In this document: piece after piece, positions 46,018-58,899 of the stretch
How the letters are laid out: each line of letters opens with the position of its first letter
Numbering within the stretch: the stretch's first letter is position 1
NCBI RefSeq assembly: GCF_040939455.1
Contig: NC_134108.1
Location: 5,919,501-5,983,500, forward strand
Length of the DNA stretch: 64,000 bases
Source of the DNA: Microcebus murinus
Lineage: Eukaryota > Chordata > Mammalia > Primates > Cheirogaleidae
Direction of reading: 5' to 3'
Notes under the pieces: generated by a model
What the model saw: only the letters and a program-made list of their open reading frames with translations
What the model was told of the DNA's origin: nothing
The model's database searches: none
Translations under genes and position numbers: made by a program

Positions 46018-46560
46018 CATCTAGGCTCGCTGTTTATGATCGCCAGATAACCATTATTTCTTTCTGTACTTCTTTTCAGTCTTGACCAAGTGAACCATCA
46101 AATGCTACAGTAGTCAATATTTTCGTGATGATATATTATATGGAATTATCTGTAAATAAAGCCTGGTATTTTTTCTTCCCATGTCATTTGGCTATAAGTA
46201 TCTCTACTATGAGTTCACAGGTGACCAGCAGAAGTGTATATATGCCTCACCCCAGCTCACAGCCATCCTATCCCGAGGGACAGAACCCTGTGGAGAAGCC
46301 TTACAGGAATATTTACCGTGATGACTAAGAAGTGTCTAAAGAAGCCAGTGCCTTAGAGGACCAAGTCCTTGCAATGTTTACCTATAATGGTAGGAATGAC
46401 GATGTCAAGAACTATGGGATCAAATGTCTGGGAAGACTAAAGAAAGAAAATCACAACCTCCAGATACCAGATACGTTAAAACAACAACAACAGCAAAAAA
46501 ATAAAAATAAAAAAAATAAAATACAAAAAAACTTCTATGTTGGCCTAAACCACTAAAAGA
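46018..46560 (+). other. Unassigned; weak candidate for a processed pseudogene fragment
   Basis: The plus frame ending at 46328 codes 'QVTSRSVYMPHPSSQPSYPE', and the following sequence ends in an A-rich tract at 46478-46530 ((CAA)n then AAATA-type). An A-rich 3' end after coding-like sequence is the layout of a processed pseudogene, but I do not recognise a parent gene and see no target duplication. Confidence 0.2.
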
Positions 46561-49089
46561 AGTTGTTTTTTTTTCCTTGTGGCCACAGGGGTTGCAGAAA
46601 ATCATATCCAAAATGTTATTGACTTACAAGTTATACAATTGCAACTAAGTTGAAGACTCTTCAAACAGTCTTTTATGTGAAAGTTAGAACGTTGATTGGC
46701 AAGACACTGGACCCTGAGACTCAGAGTGGGTCATCTAGATAGATGCAAAGCTGATTTTTCAGCTCCCAAACCTGTTTGAGTTTTCCTGGCTAGAGAAAAC
46801 AGCCCTTCTCTCTTTCTTCTCTGCCCTCTTGCTTGAAGACTGGGTTGCTCCCGGCTCCTTAGAGGGACGAGATAAACTGGTTCTGGGAGTGCCAAGAGAA
46901 GCCAGAGGTGAGAAACAACAGCTGCTTCTGGGACAGAATGCCACTGCTGGGGGTACTTCTGTTGCTGTGATATTGCTGCCACCAACAGCAAGCAGGTGGG
47001 AATTAGGAAGGTTCCATTTCTCCTCTGCATTCTGAATTCCCTGCCTCCCGTCGACAGGGACTCACAAGCCAGCTGGCAGAGGATTCTGGGAAAGTAGTTT
47101 GCATGGTTGTGTCTGGGGCATGCGCAGCAGAGTGTGGAGGCGTGAGTTTGGAACTGAGAGCAAACGGCTCCATACCTGACAGCCCTGCCCAACCTTCAGG
47201 GCACAGCAGTTTGGTGGCTTATGCCTAGCGCTTCCCCTGATCATCCCGGTCCCCCTGATTTAAATGCTATAGACCGTGCCAGTTGCAGGTCTACCGAGCA
47301 CACCCTGCAGGGCTCTAGAGTCAAGTCTGCCTCTTCTCATAGCTCATAGAGTAACTTCCATTCTAAGAAAGAGCAAGAGTGCTTTTCGTTTGGGTCTGCC
47401 TGCACACACAGCACGGCACAACTTGGTTAAAGAAAATCATCTTTACTGAAGTAGACATTCACCCTCACTACCATAGTGTCTGTCTGATTAGTTTGGTTCA
47501 CTTTCCTTGGCTTATTCCATAACCAATATGCGCATTTCACCTCAACCAGACGATTGGAACGTGTGTGCTTGTGGTCAAAAATGCAATAGAACGAACTGTA
47601 GATGTAGCAAAATGGATCTATTACAATAATTAGAGAAGCGACCTTGTGTGTGCTCTGTACTGGCAGCATGACAAGGAAGACATTATCTTCATGTTCAAAG
47701 GACAGGCCACCTCTGTGATCGTGATATGAATGCAAAGTGTTGGTTAGAGGAGCTCTAAGATACTGAGAGAATCGTTTTTTGGTTTGTTTGTTTTTTTTGG
47801 GAGGGGAGCAAGGCACTAGCTGCTTCATAAGTGAGAACACAAATACCATTTTGGTTGTGGTGGTTTTATTTGTTTTAAAAGGGTACCTGTTAATATTGCT
47901 ATTTTAAAAATAATTTATCATTGGCCATTTCAAGGTTAGGACCCTAGATTCCCTTGCTTAACATTGACTTAGGAGCCCGCAGTATTATTTATAACTGTCA
48001 TTTGTTTAGAAAAGTGAAGTAAATACAGTCGTATATAATAGTGAAAATTAGAGGAAGAATTTAATAGAAAAAGTATAGCATGCTCTAAGCTGAAATGTTT
48101 CTTTTAAGTGTGACCACATAGATTTTTATAATTCGAAATTTAAATTTTAAAGAACAAACATTGTATTTTGATACCAAAATAAAACACGTATTGAACACGT
48201 TTTCTATAGCGAAGTACAGTAGGACTCAGCACCCTTGGGTGTTACCCTGCCGTGAAGTGAGTTTTCCTTACGTTTACAGGGAATGCGACCGAAGCCTTCA
48301 CCCTCGGTTCACATGCTCATCTCCATGCACAGAGGCCCAAGGCTTTCGTGCCAGCCTGGCTGCAGAGAGGGTGCCGCTCGTGTTGGGATTCCCTCCTGAG
48401 CCCCGTGTCCTTGCAGACCCACATAGTGTGGGTGAATCAGGGCGCAATGGAGAGAGAAAGCAGAAGGTTCCGGCACAGTCTCCGGAGCTGTTCTGGGGGA
48501 GGGCAGGGTGCATGGGAGACGGCCTGTCGTTTCGCTCCAGTTTTCCCCACCTGTCGAGGGGGGCTAGGCGTGGAGATGCACAGGCCTTTCTCACAGTCTC
48601 ATTCCGTTTCACCTTTACCGTAGTTCATAAGCCCTGGGAGCAGGGAAGGGGCTTCCTGCCGGGTCTGCCATACATTTAACCCCAGGTGAGGGACTACAGC
48701 CGCTAGGCGACAAGCCCGTATGAGACTGCCAGGTGTCTCCTCCTCAGTGCGGCTCTCGCCCCAAGTCACATAACTGTCTCTAAAATCACCTGATGTGAAA
48801 CCATTTATGTGCCAACATAAAGAGATTTAAAATCATTCTTCATTATGCAATTTAAGCCCCACCTTCTCTCCCTGCCCACTTTAAGAAGCCTTTTCTTTGC
48901 CTGATTTTGTGTTTATGATTTGAAGTAGTTTTTATGTCACCATGAATTATAGCTGCTTCCCACAGTGATTTACATTTTTATGTGTTACTCAGAAGCTCCC
49001 CTGGACAGTTTGATAGAACATACTTCACTGAGCTGAAACTCTGCCTTCTATCCTGCTATCTTATGAACGTGGAAATGGATGCTGTCATT
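46561..49089. other. No recognised gene; GC-richer stretches
   Basis: Segments 46730-47250 and 48230-48680 have higher GC and CpG than their surroundings. The plus ORF at 48161-48679 is the longest in the window at 172 codons, but it starts in AT-rich DNA, has no motifs, and overlaps open frames on the other strand. I consider it chance. Confidence 0.45.
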
Positions 49090-49450
49090 CAGTTCCTAAA
49101 AATCCTTCCATCCCTCCCCAGTATATTGCAGAATAAAACACCCATCCCTTGATCTGTTATTCTTTGATCTTTTGCAGTCTGGTGCAAAGTTTTACTTCCC
49201 AATACTTGCCTACATTTCAACTTCTTCGCACTACTCAGAACTCCTCTATTTTCTCTACCCCTCTAAACTTCAGTGCCTGTGCATATCTCTGCAACTTCAC
49301 TAGTTATAATACATTACTGCTCTGTATTTCCTAATATCTGCCTGGCTAGACTGTGAGCACCACACCTTGCGTGAAGCTGTTTGTTTTATCTCTGAACCCG
49401 TAGTGACTTGTGGTACTGCTGGGCACACAGTACATGCTCAATCTAAATAT
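49090..49450 (+). mobile_element. L2 LINE 3' region
   Basis: The order 'ACTTCAGTGCCTGTGCATAT', 'GCCTGGCTAGACTGTGAGCA', 'GTACTGCTGGGCACACAGTA', 'CATGCTCAATCTAAATATG' follows the L2 3' end. It is diverged. Confidence 0.65.
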
Positions 49451-52099
49451 GTAGCATAAATATATACAAGACCTAATGAAGCCCCTGCCCCCTCCTTTCA
49501 GACTCAGTAAATGGTGCCAGACCGGACTGTATCAGATTGAAGAAGGGCATGACAGAAAGCCAGTGAGGCAAGGGCTCAAGCTACCTTCTTTTCTTGCATG
49601 CATCTTTATGGTATCTTCCCTTTCCCAAGGAGCTGCTTCATGCCAGAATGGTGATGCAGAAACTGATCAGCCCTTGAAACCCATACCTGACACTAAACAA
49701 ATGAGATTTGTGGCACTCGAGCAGGAATTGTTTGCATGCTATGATCAATGGAATGCTCATGAACTTTTCTGTAGATTTAATTAAATAAGTCACATTCTAC
49801 TAGATCCTTATTCGGCCTACAGTTTATTAATCAAATTATACCCCTTGGAATGAGTTTTAAAAGCCTGTTAAATCAAGCAAATTGAAATATTTGGTGATTA
49901 TTCTCCATGATTATGTATCCGTACCTCCCGCTCAAGGGTAATGTGTCAGTCCATGAAATTTGCTGAAGGGTAAATTTCATCTACAAGTAAGCAGAGGTTC
50001 TTATTTTTCTGAGTTCCTATTTATATCTTTTAAAGCACGAAGAGCGGGCAGTGGCCCTGTAAATTGCAAAGTAGCTTTTTATAGAGACAGGAAGTAAAAC
50101 ATCTCTGAATTCTCAGTGGAAAAAAGATTCTGCGGAGAATGTATTTTAAACTGTAAAATAAATAGATTGCTCGATAAATCCCCTTAGCTAGTGCTATTGA
50201 TACATGCAGTACCAAAGGATCTGGGGCCTTAGTAAGATTACTCTACCACCCGGTTAAAGCTGGGAAGTAGGGGGTCCACTCCAAACGTTCACTTTTATCT
50301 CGTTCCACAAGCCATCTTGGCTCTCTTGGGGGCTCTTGCAAGCTGATTTTTTTCATAGGTTTGTATGATTCTCTGCCACTCAAGGGCTGGGGTGTTGGAC
50401 ACAGCTCATTACAAACATCCCTGGCTTTCTTTCTCTCAAAGACTTCTCTCAGACAATATTTGGAAAATATTTAAAAATCCCATTTGAGTTATTGGTAAAA
50501 CGACTAACGTGTTAGTTACCAGTCCTGCAGTATTATACGGTCCAATACTTTAAGCAAAAGGAATAAGGATTTATGCTTGACTTTCAGACATAAATCAAAG
50601 ATCAGTGGTGACAATGTGTATGCACAACATACCCATAAACAGCTCTTGCAAATCCTGTTATACATGTGCTGTGCACCCCTCGACTGGACCCCCACAGGGC
50701 CTGTGCTCATATTTAGGTGGAAGGTGATTTTACTGATGTGAGACACTTAAGAAGATTCTCTTTTCATATCTTGTTTAATAGCATAAATTCTAATAAATGG
50801 CATCATGGATCATAATGTTGACTTTATGGGAAAGGAGACATTACCTTCTAATGAAAAATCTGCCATGAATGAATCATTCATAATTTGTTCAATAATCATT
50901 TACACTTGACTGCATTTTATAATGTTGAGCAGAACGTAATCATGCTTGATGACCTTTAAGCCTTCTTTTAAATAAGGTATTTCTAAATGTATCTCTCTGC
51001 TCAGCAAAGACATGCTATTTCATATCTCTCAATACTAGAAATGGTCAGGTTGCATAAAGCATAGTCTCATCCCATCGTTTTATAGGAAGATGTAGGATTA
51101 TTTGTCCAAAAATTTCAGGAGATTTACCTAACATTAACTTTAAACTTGTTGGAATATGTTACATTCATTTTAAACAATGAAATCAGTTACTCAATTCTGA
51201 GAGTCAAACAAAATCATCTTAACTGTGTTAGAAGACCTAATTCCTATCCCCAATGTGCTTAGAATTCAGGGTGGGAAAGACACAATCTAAAGCAAACTTT
51301 ATATTTTAGTGATGATGAGGACTTCTTAGGCCAAATAGGGCAAAAGTAAACTTAAATTCCTTTGTGACTTAAAATTGCTATTTTATCTCTTTTTATATGT
51401 ATATTTAAGTGAGAATATTCAAAAAATGGCATAAAAACTTAGATATTTTATGTGGAAGAAATCCTAGCAAGAGTATAAACACGAATACTCTGTAAAGTTT
51501 CTCTGTTTCATAGCAAATCCTCTGAAAACAATTAGACTGGCATATCATTTTCCTGATGAGCAGAGTTGATCTCTAAAAATGTTATCACAATGTTTAGTAT
51601 AAAGTTGTATTTAAAATGGATTCTGAATGTCAAGTGTTATTTGAAGATTGCAAATATCATTTATGGTTTCCCACCACCTATTCAAATTTTCCAAGGTAGA
51701 AATATGTTTTGTGTTAGTACAAAATGTTTGTAGATAAAAAGTATTGAGGGTGTTGAACTGAGATAAACAAATTGGCTTAAAAAATCAGAACATTGGCTTA
51801 GATTTATAGGTCTCTGATAATGCTCTTGGCTACTGGTACTCTGGATGACTTCAACAACTCATTTTGATTCTCTGAGTCTGGAATACAGTTTCTGTTTTCA
51901 GAAACACTGGAAAGAAACTCAGGGTTCAACCATTGGTGGTAGAGTTCTGTCGGATTATAGAAGTGAGACTGGGAGGCTCCAGTGCAGGGAAATAAAATGT
52001 GAAAAATCCAGTATCCCAGAGGCTTGGCATACTGAGAAATGATTTCTTTAATTCCATCATCAGAGACTTCTGGTTGGTTGCTTTCTCTCCATCTCTCCA
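49451..52099. other. No recognised gene or repeat
   Basis: Mostly AT-rich. The minus ORF at 51804-52169 (121 codons) and the plus ORF at 49476-49784 (102 codons) show no recognisable motif. I cannot assign this stretch. Confidence 0.45.
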
Positions 52100-53560
52100 G
52101 CACAGTTTTTCTCCACCTTTTTTTTTTTTTTAATTGCAAAACTGTAGAAAACTTGTTAGACTTATACAACCACCATCATAATTTACCCCAATTCAGCGTT
52201 GCTTTATATTTGGAGCCACTGGCCTTCTCCTCGCACACAGACACCCACGCCCCCCGCACCTCCCGCACTCACAGGTGAAGGTGAGATAAACATGCTTTTT
52301 ATGGACATCAGTGTGTGTGTGCATTTTTGGTTGATGTATTTGACAGTAGGCTGCAGGTAGTATACCACGTTCCCTCTGATAGTTCAGCATGTCTCTCTTA
52401 CGTACAGACGCATCCTCTTGCATCATCACACCTTCACTGTGGCACCCACCGGGTTTCGCATTGATTCGGTGACGTCATCAACATGCAGCCCTGGCGCATA
52501 TATATGTTCACATTCACCCCCCAAATGTCTTTCCTGGAAGTTTTGTTTCCTTCCCCAGGTCAGAGTGAGGATCACCCACTGGGTTTGGCTGTGTGGTCAG
52601 GCCAGCCCGTGTCATGCCTCTCGAGTCTGAAATCTAAAAGTACTTCCTGCCACTTTTTACCTTCCATGGCTGACGTGTTTTGAAGACTTCTAGCCAGTTG
52701 TCTTTTGGGGTGCCCCACGATCTGCAGCTCCCCTGGTGCTTTTCCTCTTGATTGCGTCGAGGTTACACGTCTATGGCAAGGCTGCATCCTAGATGGTGGG
52801 TACCTCACACCCCGTCACATCAGCAGGCACACGGCTGCATCCTAGATGGTGGGTACCTCACACCCCGTCACATCAGCAGGCACGCGGCGGCAGCTCACCC
52901 ATGACATTTGTGACCTTTGTTAGTTTTATATTTGATGAAGTGAAGTCTCTGCCTTGTGAGTTCATATTTGATCTCTCCCTTTTGAAGGGAGCCTTTCCCT
53001 TTTATAATTAATACATAAAATGTGGCATCCTGCTTTGAGACCATGTACATATTCTATTCCTCCACAGTCTTTTAAGGATTCATTTGTATTCTTGCCCAAA
53101 CAAATCATTGCATTTGTCATTGCATAAAAAGGATATATTTATAATTATTTTTTTCATTTACATTTTAGCATTCTTTATAGAAAAATTTGACCAGCAAACT
53201 TTAAGTCAGCTCCTGCATAATTTTGATATGCCCACATTGGTCTTTTGAGGATTTCCTTGTTTTTTGGCTCAGATGTTCCAGGCTCATCTTAAGTTTGCCA
53301 AGCTCTAGAATCTGGACATTAGGTGTGCTTATTGTTACTTATGTCTTTACTTCTAGACCTTTTCAGTACATAGTAGGGTGTATGTGTGTGTGCATGTATA
53401 TTTGTGAGTTGATCCATATAACTCCAATTCAAACCCAACACCATAGGATTCTCTATCACCTTTCCTCATTCAGTATTCATGACTACCTTTTCTCACATTA
53501 CCAGAGTGAGAACCCACATTACCAGAAACATTAATATATTAGTTTATTTGTCTTATCCCA
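52100..53560 (-). mobile_element. Ancient L1 (L1ME-like) sequence, probable antisense
   Basis: The ordered blocks match a long, ancient L1-associated consensus, probably L1M 3' UTR in antisense. They are 52385-52440 ('CAGCATGTCTCTCTTACGTA'), 52680-52720 ('CTTCTAGCCAGTTGTCTTTT'), 52985-53055 ('CCTTTTATAATTAATACATA'), 53270-53290 ('TGTTCCAGGCTCATCTTAAG') and 53420-53450 ('CTCCAATTCAAACCCAACAC'). I cannot name the subfamily or be sure of its orientation. A 53-bp tandem duplication sits inside at 52780-52885. Confidence 0.55.
52780..52885. repeat. 53-bp tandem duplication
   Basis: The unit starting GGCTGCATCCTAGATGG occurs at 52780-52832 and 52833-52885, with one difference near the end of the second copy (ACAC versus ACGC). 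The near identity inside an otherwise decayed element shows that it is recent. Confidence 0.95.
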
Positions 53561-53639
53561 TAGTATACACAAATGGGTCTCAAAATTACTAAGCCCGAAC
53601 TATAAACCATTAACTTATTAAGAAAATTCAACATAGTGT

Positions 53640-54000
53640 CATCAAAACTGCAAGGGGATTGCAGTCTAGGTCCAATTGCTCATCACATAAAGATCCAATT
53701 GTCGGGATGAGGATTGCCAAAGAATAAAGGAATATTTTAATACAAGAGGTGTCATGAGAATGAGGGAAGCTACCTCAAATCCATCTCCTCGAGATCCTGG
53801 GCTTTTAATGAAGGTGCCATGTGCCTGGTGTAATTAACAAGGGGCTACTGGCACTGGGGCAGGCTGTAGGGGATGGTGAGTGTTGGCATCAGGAAGTCTG
53901 CCCAGGGCCTTCAGAATCTCAGCTCCTTTGTCCTGCAGAAAATCCACCATTCCTGGGAAGCAATTTACAAGGTTAAGTAGTCAGTTAAGGCAGAGGATTG
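53640..54000 (-). mobile_element. Possible solo LTR, antisense
   Basis: Read on the minus strand, a GC-richer left part with 'GCAGGACAAAGGAGCTGAG' is followed by a transition to an ATTAAA-type polyadenylation signal near 53735 and a short downstream piece, which is the general layout of an LTR. I cannot name a family, and no flanking duplication was found. Confidence 0.35.
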
Positions 54001-56649
54001 TAAAAAAGTATACAGGGGTCATTGAAATTTGTTCAAAGAGGAAGTGACAACAGTGGTAAGTAAAGCACAAGAATTTATGTTAATATTTCTAGACAGCATT
54101 TGGTAAATGATTCATAGTACATAATTGGTATATGACGGTAATTGAATTTGACAAGAGAAACAATGCTCGATTTAAATGTGGCGATATTGTATATGCTTCA
54201 GATCTTGAGCAATGTCCGATATGCACCTACAACAGTACAGGGAAACAACTTGACTCATAAACAGATGAGAAGGTGGTGAATAAAGTAAAAAGCAATCCTT
54301 GTATAAGTGCTTTTTGGATAATGGAAGGTATTTAACGAATAGCATCTGTAGAGAGGAGAAGCTTGGCAGAGGCAGCCCCCTGTACTAACATATCAGACTA
54401 TCAATAATAAACTGGGGAGTTCTAACTTAACTCCTAACTTCTCATTAAGAATTGATGATAACAAATCAACAAATACCCTGTCTCTGCTGAGTCTCTGGAG
54501 TCAACTCTGTTTGCTCCAGTCTGTAGCTCTCCTTTCATTGACTGGGGTCTGAGAAGCCACGGCTGGTCCCCCGGGTCATTCTTGCCCCTCACGTCCCCCA
54601 GGACTGCCTTGCATCCCGGCTCGTTACTGCTTGTAGAGAATCCAGAATTTCCGCATATACAGGCTTTCATCATCTGCTATTGCTAAGGCAGGTTATATTT
54701 TCCGATGAATTCTGTAAAATACCTATTTCTGAAGAATGGCTTTTCCCTCTATCTGTGTATTTTCAGAGCTTTGCAGCTTTCTTTGTCCTAGTACTGTAGT
54801 TATTGAGTTTTGTCTTTGCAATGGTGGTTGAATATCTCTAGTGATACCCTGGATCACAGCGTCACAGCGTGATACTGAATTCTCAACTGCGTCTGCATTT
54901 TAGAAAATCCCTGTCCTGCGGGAATACGCCTTCCATTCCCCTTCCTTTGCCACTGCATTGGGTGTGCTGTCTGGCGGCTTTGGCTTATATTTAACCCCTT
55001 TTACACCTGCAATTTAATTGCCTTGTTAGTATCACATACGTGGTAGGTAGAGATCTTTAGAATCCATTATAATTGTCTATTTTAAATGCTCTGTGATTTG
55101 AGTCTTTGCTACATTCCACCTTCTGTTGTCGTTTTCACTGTGGTTGGTAGGAAACATTATTTCATGAAATGTGTGATTTGCTAAGGAAAGGTTTTTGAAA
55201 CTTATTTCCAATTGAATATAGATGGTAATAGGAAATACAAATAGGACCCGCATGTAATATCTAGTTAAGCAAGTTGATTCCAAGTGCACTTGGTGATACT
55301 AGGTCACAGACACAAGGAAGCAGTCATCTCTCCAGAGAGCCTCCAGAGGAATGGCTTCAGAGGTCTGCCAAGGGCTGTGGCTTCCCTAGCAAAGGCATTC
55401 TTCTCTTTCTCTTGTGGCTTGTCACTGGCATGTGGAATCATTTGGAAATATCCCTAACATTAAGCATGAGGTTGGAAGTATTAAAACCAGGTCCATGTTG
55501 GGAGCAAATTGACCATAGATGTTCGCAAGCAAAGGCATTTTACCAGAGGAAAAAGAGGCCTTATATATAATAAATAGCGTATTAAAGAAATACATAATAT
55601 ATAAATATGTATATTTCTTCTTCCCTTCCTTCATTCCTTCCTTTTTCCCTTTGCAAATAAGTTTTGGGCTTGGAACTTAGATACTATGGAGTTTTAATTC
55701 AGCACAAAGATCAAACACCAATGTCTTTTTTTGTTGGTGGTTTGTTTTGAGAAAACTGGGAACAGGAAGGGGGAAATGTTTATGGAAAAGTTGGACAGGA
55801 TCCTTAAGATCTAGGGTTTGCCCACCTCACTAGACACACTTTGTGGTTTTCCCAATAATTGCACACATAACTATGACTAAAGCCTGGATCCTAGCAACAG
55901 GAAAAAAGGAAAATATAACAATAGCAGATTGAAGACACCTGAGCAGTATGGCAGTAACAGCAGCAGTTGTTTACAAAGTTGTGCACCTCTTCTGGTCAGC
56001 ATTATAAAGCTGCTGACTTGGCCATGCTTTTGCTTTCTAAAATGTTAAGCTCCCCTCTTCTCTCTCATTGAAAAGCCTAGCTATTCGCTTTATAAAATAC
56101 TCACTGTGTGGCGCACCTTATTTTATATTATTATTTTAATATTCTCTCGTCTATAATTTCTGCTGTCTTCTTTTGGAGACACCCATTGGAAGAATTGTTT
56201 TACTTCTTGATTTTGCTTTTATTTTGATTTACTTATTTATTTATTTTACTTTATGTCTTAATCTTTTCTCCCCCGATTCTGGAACGTTCCCTGACTTCAT
56301 CTTTGAGGTTCCTACCACTGCGAGCGTGGACTGTGGGGCCAGCAGCAGCGCTGGTGTCACGCGGGGCTTGTGAGCAAGGCAGGGTTCGCAGCCTGCACCA
56401 GACCTGCTGGCGCAGACCAGCCCGCACGGAATCCCAGATAATCCACGCGCGTGCTCGGGCTTCAGCGCTCTGGTTGGTTGACTCGTTCTTCTTCCTTGTC
56501 CTCTCTGTTAAAAAGTCCTTTTTAACAATATTGTTATCTCCATCAATTTCCAGCAACTATTTCTTATGCTCTTATTGCTTTGTTTTTATCCCAACAACTT
56601 TTTTTTTTTTCAGATTTCTCTCCCATCACTCTCTAAGTATAAAAGCTAC
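54001..56649. other. No recognised gene or repeat
   Basis: AT-rich overall, with a GC-richer patch at 56320-56470 that contains several CpG sites. The ORFs (up to 135 codons at 56303-56710) run into L1 and T-rich sequence and have no domain motif. Confidence 0.45.
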
Positions 56650-57640
56650 ATTTTTTTTTCTATATGTATATTTTTATTTCATCATATTATGGGGGTACAA
56701 ATGTTGTTAAGGTTACATATGTTGCCTTTGCCTCCCCTCCCCCCTCGAGTCAGAGCTTCAAGCGTGTCCATCCCCCAGACGGTGCGCATCACATACCCAT
56801 CCCCTCCCCCCCACCTGCCCCACACCCGATAAACGTTTGTGGGTTTTTTGGGTTTTTTTTGACATTTTGGTTACATTTTATATCTTTGCCTTTCCCTAGC
56901 AAGGGTTAGAGGTATGCCCTTCCCCTCCACAATGCTCACCACAACCCCAAGATGTGGGTCTACCCCCCCCAACCCATGAATCCCTGGTGAACACCACCAC
57001 CCTTTGAGCACCATAGTGTTAATCAGTCAGTACCAATTTGATGGCGAGTACATGTAGAGCCCATTTTCCTGATCTTGTGTCACCTCACTTTGGATAATGG
57101 GCTTAAGCTTAATCCAGGATAGTATAAGCAGTGCTAGCTCACTGTCCTTTCTTAGAATTGAGTAATATTTCACTGTAAACATATACCAAATTTTAATAAT
57201 CCACTCATGGATTGATGGGCACTTGGGTTGTTTCCACATCCTTGCAATAGTGAATTGTGCTGCCATAAACATTCAGGTGCAGATGTCTTTATAATAGAAT
57301 GTCTTATGCTCTTTTGGGTAGATGCCTAACAGTGCTATCGCTGGGTCCAGTGGTATTTCTATTTCTAGCTGTTTGAGGTATCTCCAAATTCTCTTCCACA
57401 AAGGTTGCACTAATTTGCAGTCCCACCAGCAGTGTAAGAGTGTTCCTGTTTTTCCGCATCCTCGCCAGCATTTGTTGTTTGGGGATTTCTTGATACAGGC
57501 CATTCTTACTGGGGTTAGGTGGTATCTCATTGTGGTTTTGATTTGGTCTTCTTTGGTCTTCTTGGAAAAGTTTCTGTCCATTTCCATTGCCCATTTCTGC
57601 ATGGGGTTGTTTGATTTTTTTCTGGTTAAAGAAATTATTT
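56650..57640 (-). mobile_element. L1 3' end of lemur-lineage type, 5'-truncated
   Basis: It starts at a T run (the A tail in antisense). The 3' UTR has 'CAAATGTTGTTAAGGTTACA', the C-rich 'CCCTCGAGTCAGAGCTTC' and 'CCCCCAGACGGTGCGCATC' blocks, and a poly-C stretch, all of which I associate with the lemur L1. The ORF2 C-terminus follows up to about 57640. It is the best preserved L1 in the window. A T-rich insertion occupies about 56838-56880. Target duplications were not evident. Confidence 0.85.
57027..57602 (-). pseudogene. L1 ORF2 protein C-terminus, two adjoining frames
   Basis: The minus frames 57273-57602 and 57027-57272 are contiguous and separated by a single in-frame stop, so together they carry about 190 codons of the ORF2p end. 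The first shows the terminal cysteine-histidine motif C-X3-C-X7-H-X4-C ('CWRGCGKTGTLLHCWWDC') that follows 'MRYHLTPVRMACIKK' in L1 ORF2p. The second shows 'KQPKCPSIHEWI'. The reverse transcriptase and endonuclease domains are missing, so there is no activity. Confidence 0.88.
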
Positions 57641-57899
57641 TCTGTTTCTTTCAGGATTACTTGTCTTCTTTGTGCATCTGGCCCCTTCTTTTTCATGTTA
57701 TTTGCTTACCTCAAACATCTGATGATCCCACTTGCTTATTAATATTTAGGACTAAATGATATGTCATGTTAATTAGAATTGGAAGATAGCAGGGATTCAC
57801 TGCTTCATTTTGTAGGCGTAGATACACCAAAGTCCTGTGCCCCAGACAGACCATTGGGATGTGTTAGTTCAGACATCAGGAAGGTTCGTTTTTGCATGA
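57641..57899. other. No recognised gene or repeat
   Basis: A short spacer; the sequence just right of 57640 no longer follows L1. Confidence 0.5.
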
Positions 57900-58060
57900 A
57901 CAGAGACAATTCTACTAATTTACCTGGATTAACTCATTCAGTCCTTCTGACAAGCCTTGAAAGAGGTGCTATTATTAGCACCCCTGGTGGTGGAGATGAG
58001 GAAAGTGAGACACAGACGGAGAAACGGAGTCACACGGTCGGTGGTGAGATGCTCCCAGGC
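57900..58060 (-). mobile_element. MIR SINE, antisense
   Basis: It shows 'GGATTAACTCATTCAGTCCT', then 'GTGCTATTATTAGCACCCC' and 'GGAGATGAGGAAAGTGAGAC', in antisense MIR order. Confidence 0.75.
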
Positions 58061-58899
58061 CATGTCTTCACCCCAACACTGCGGAAGGCCTTCCCTGTTT
58101 CCTGGGTGCTCTGAGCCCTGCCTGGAGGGGCCCTTCCTCCCTGGCCCTCGAGGCCGCCATGCCGGTCTCCGATGTCCCCAGACTCTGCCAGACCTCTTTG
58201 CCCCGCTTCAATCCTGCAAGGCAGACCCTTCCAGAGCAGTTACCAGGGTTCCAGCAGCTACATAGGCCTGAGGAAGAAGAGAAGCCTGCAGCCAGGTGTT
58301 CTACAGAAAGCCTTCTAAGGGACAGTGGTGAGTGCTACCTGCCACCACCCCTGCTCCCTGCTTTCCGAGCCTGAGGGGGTTCACTGTGAATCGGAGCCCT
58401 TCTGTGCCTGGGGAGGCAGCCGTCCCTGTATTTTTCTCAAGTGCTTGTTTCACTTTGGAAGAAGCTTGTTTCAGTCTTCACTGGCTTCGTTTATTTGTTA
58501 GTATGATCCGCCATGATTTTTTTTTCTTCGTAAGTTAAAATGTAGTTGTCTAAATTTGTCTATAAATTAAAACTTTTTTTGCAATTTTTGAAATATTGCC
58601 CTTATGAAGTTAAGGATTTCTATTTCTCATTTGCTCTTTTTTTATTTTCTTAACATACAAAGCTGTTGAATCTTCAGTCATTGTATCCATATTATAAGAG
58701 ATAATAAGTGATTTTTCTGTAAGCTTGTTCATATGTTAAATTATTCCCAGGGCGGGTTTTCAGATGGTATGCCAGCCTCACGTCCGGGAAGGAAGCCTGA
58801 GGGCTGGGCAGATTTCACAGTCAGTGCCACATATGTGAAATAGAATTGTGCCTTTGTTTTCTTTTATTGCTCCTATTTTATTTTTGAAATTAATAAAAT
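58061..58899. other. No recognised gene
   Basis: A GC-richer left part (58061-58420) with overlapping plus-strand ORFs lacks motifs. The right part is T-rich. The sequence offers nothing more. Confidence 0.45.

Noticed and set aside
46190..46530. Processed pseudogene of a known gene
   Set aside because: I recognise no parent gene and see no flanking duplication, so it is listed only as a weak candidate.
48161..48679. Longest ORF (172 codons, plus strand) as a gene
   Set aside because: No domain or signal motif, it begins in AT-rich DNA, open frames of similar length overlap it on the opposite strand, and there is no promoter or splice support. GC-rich sequence has few stops by chance.
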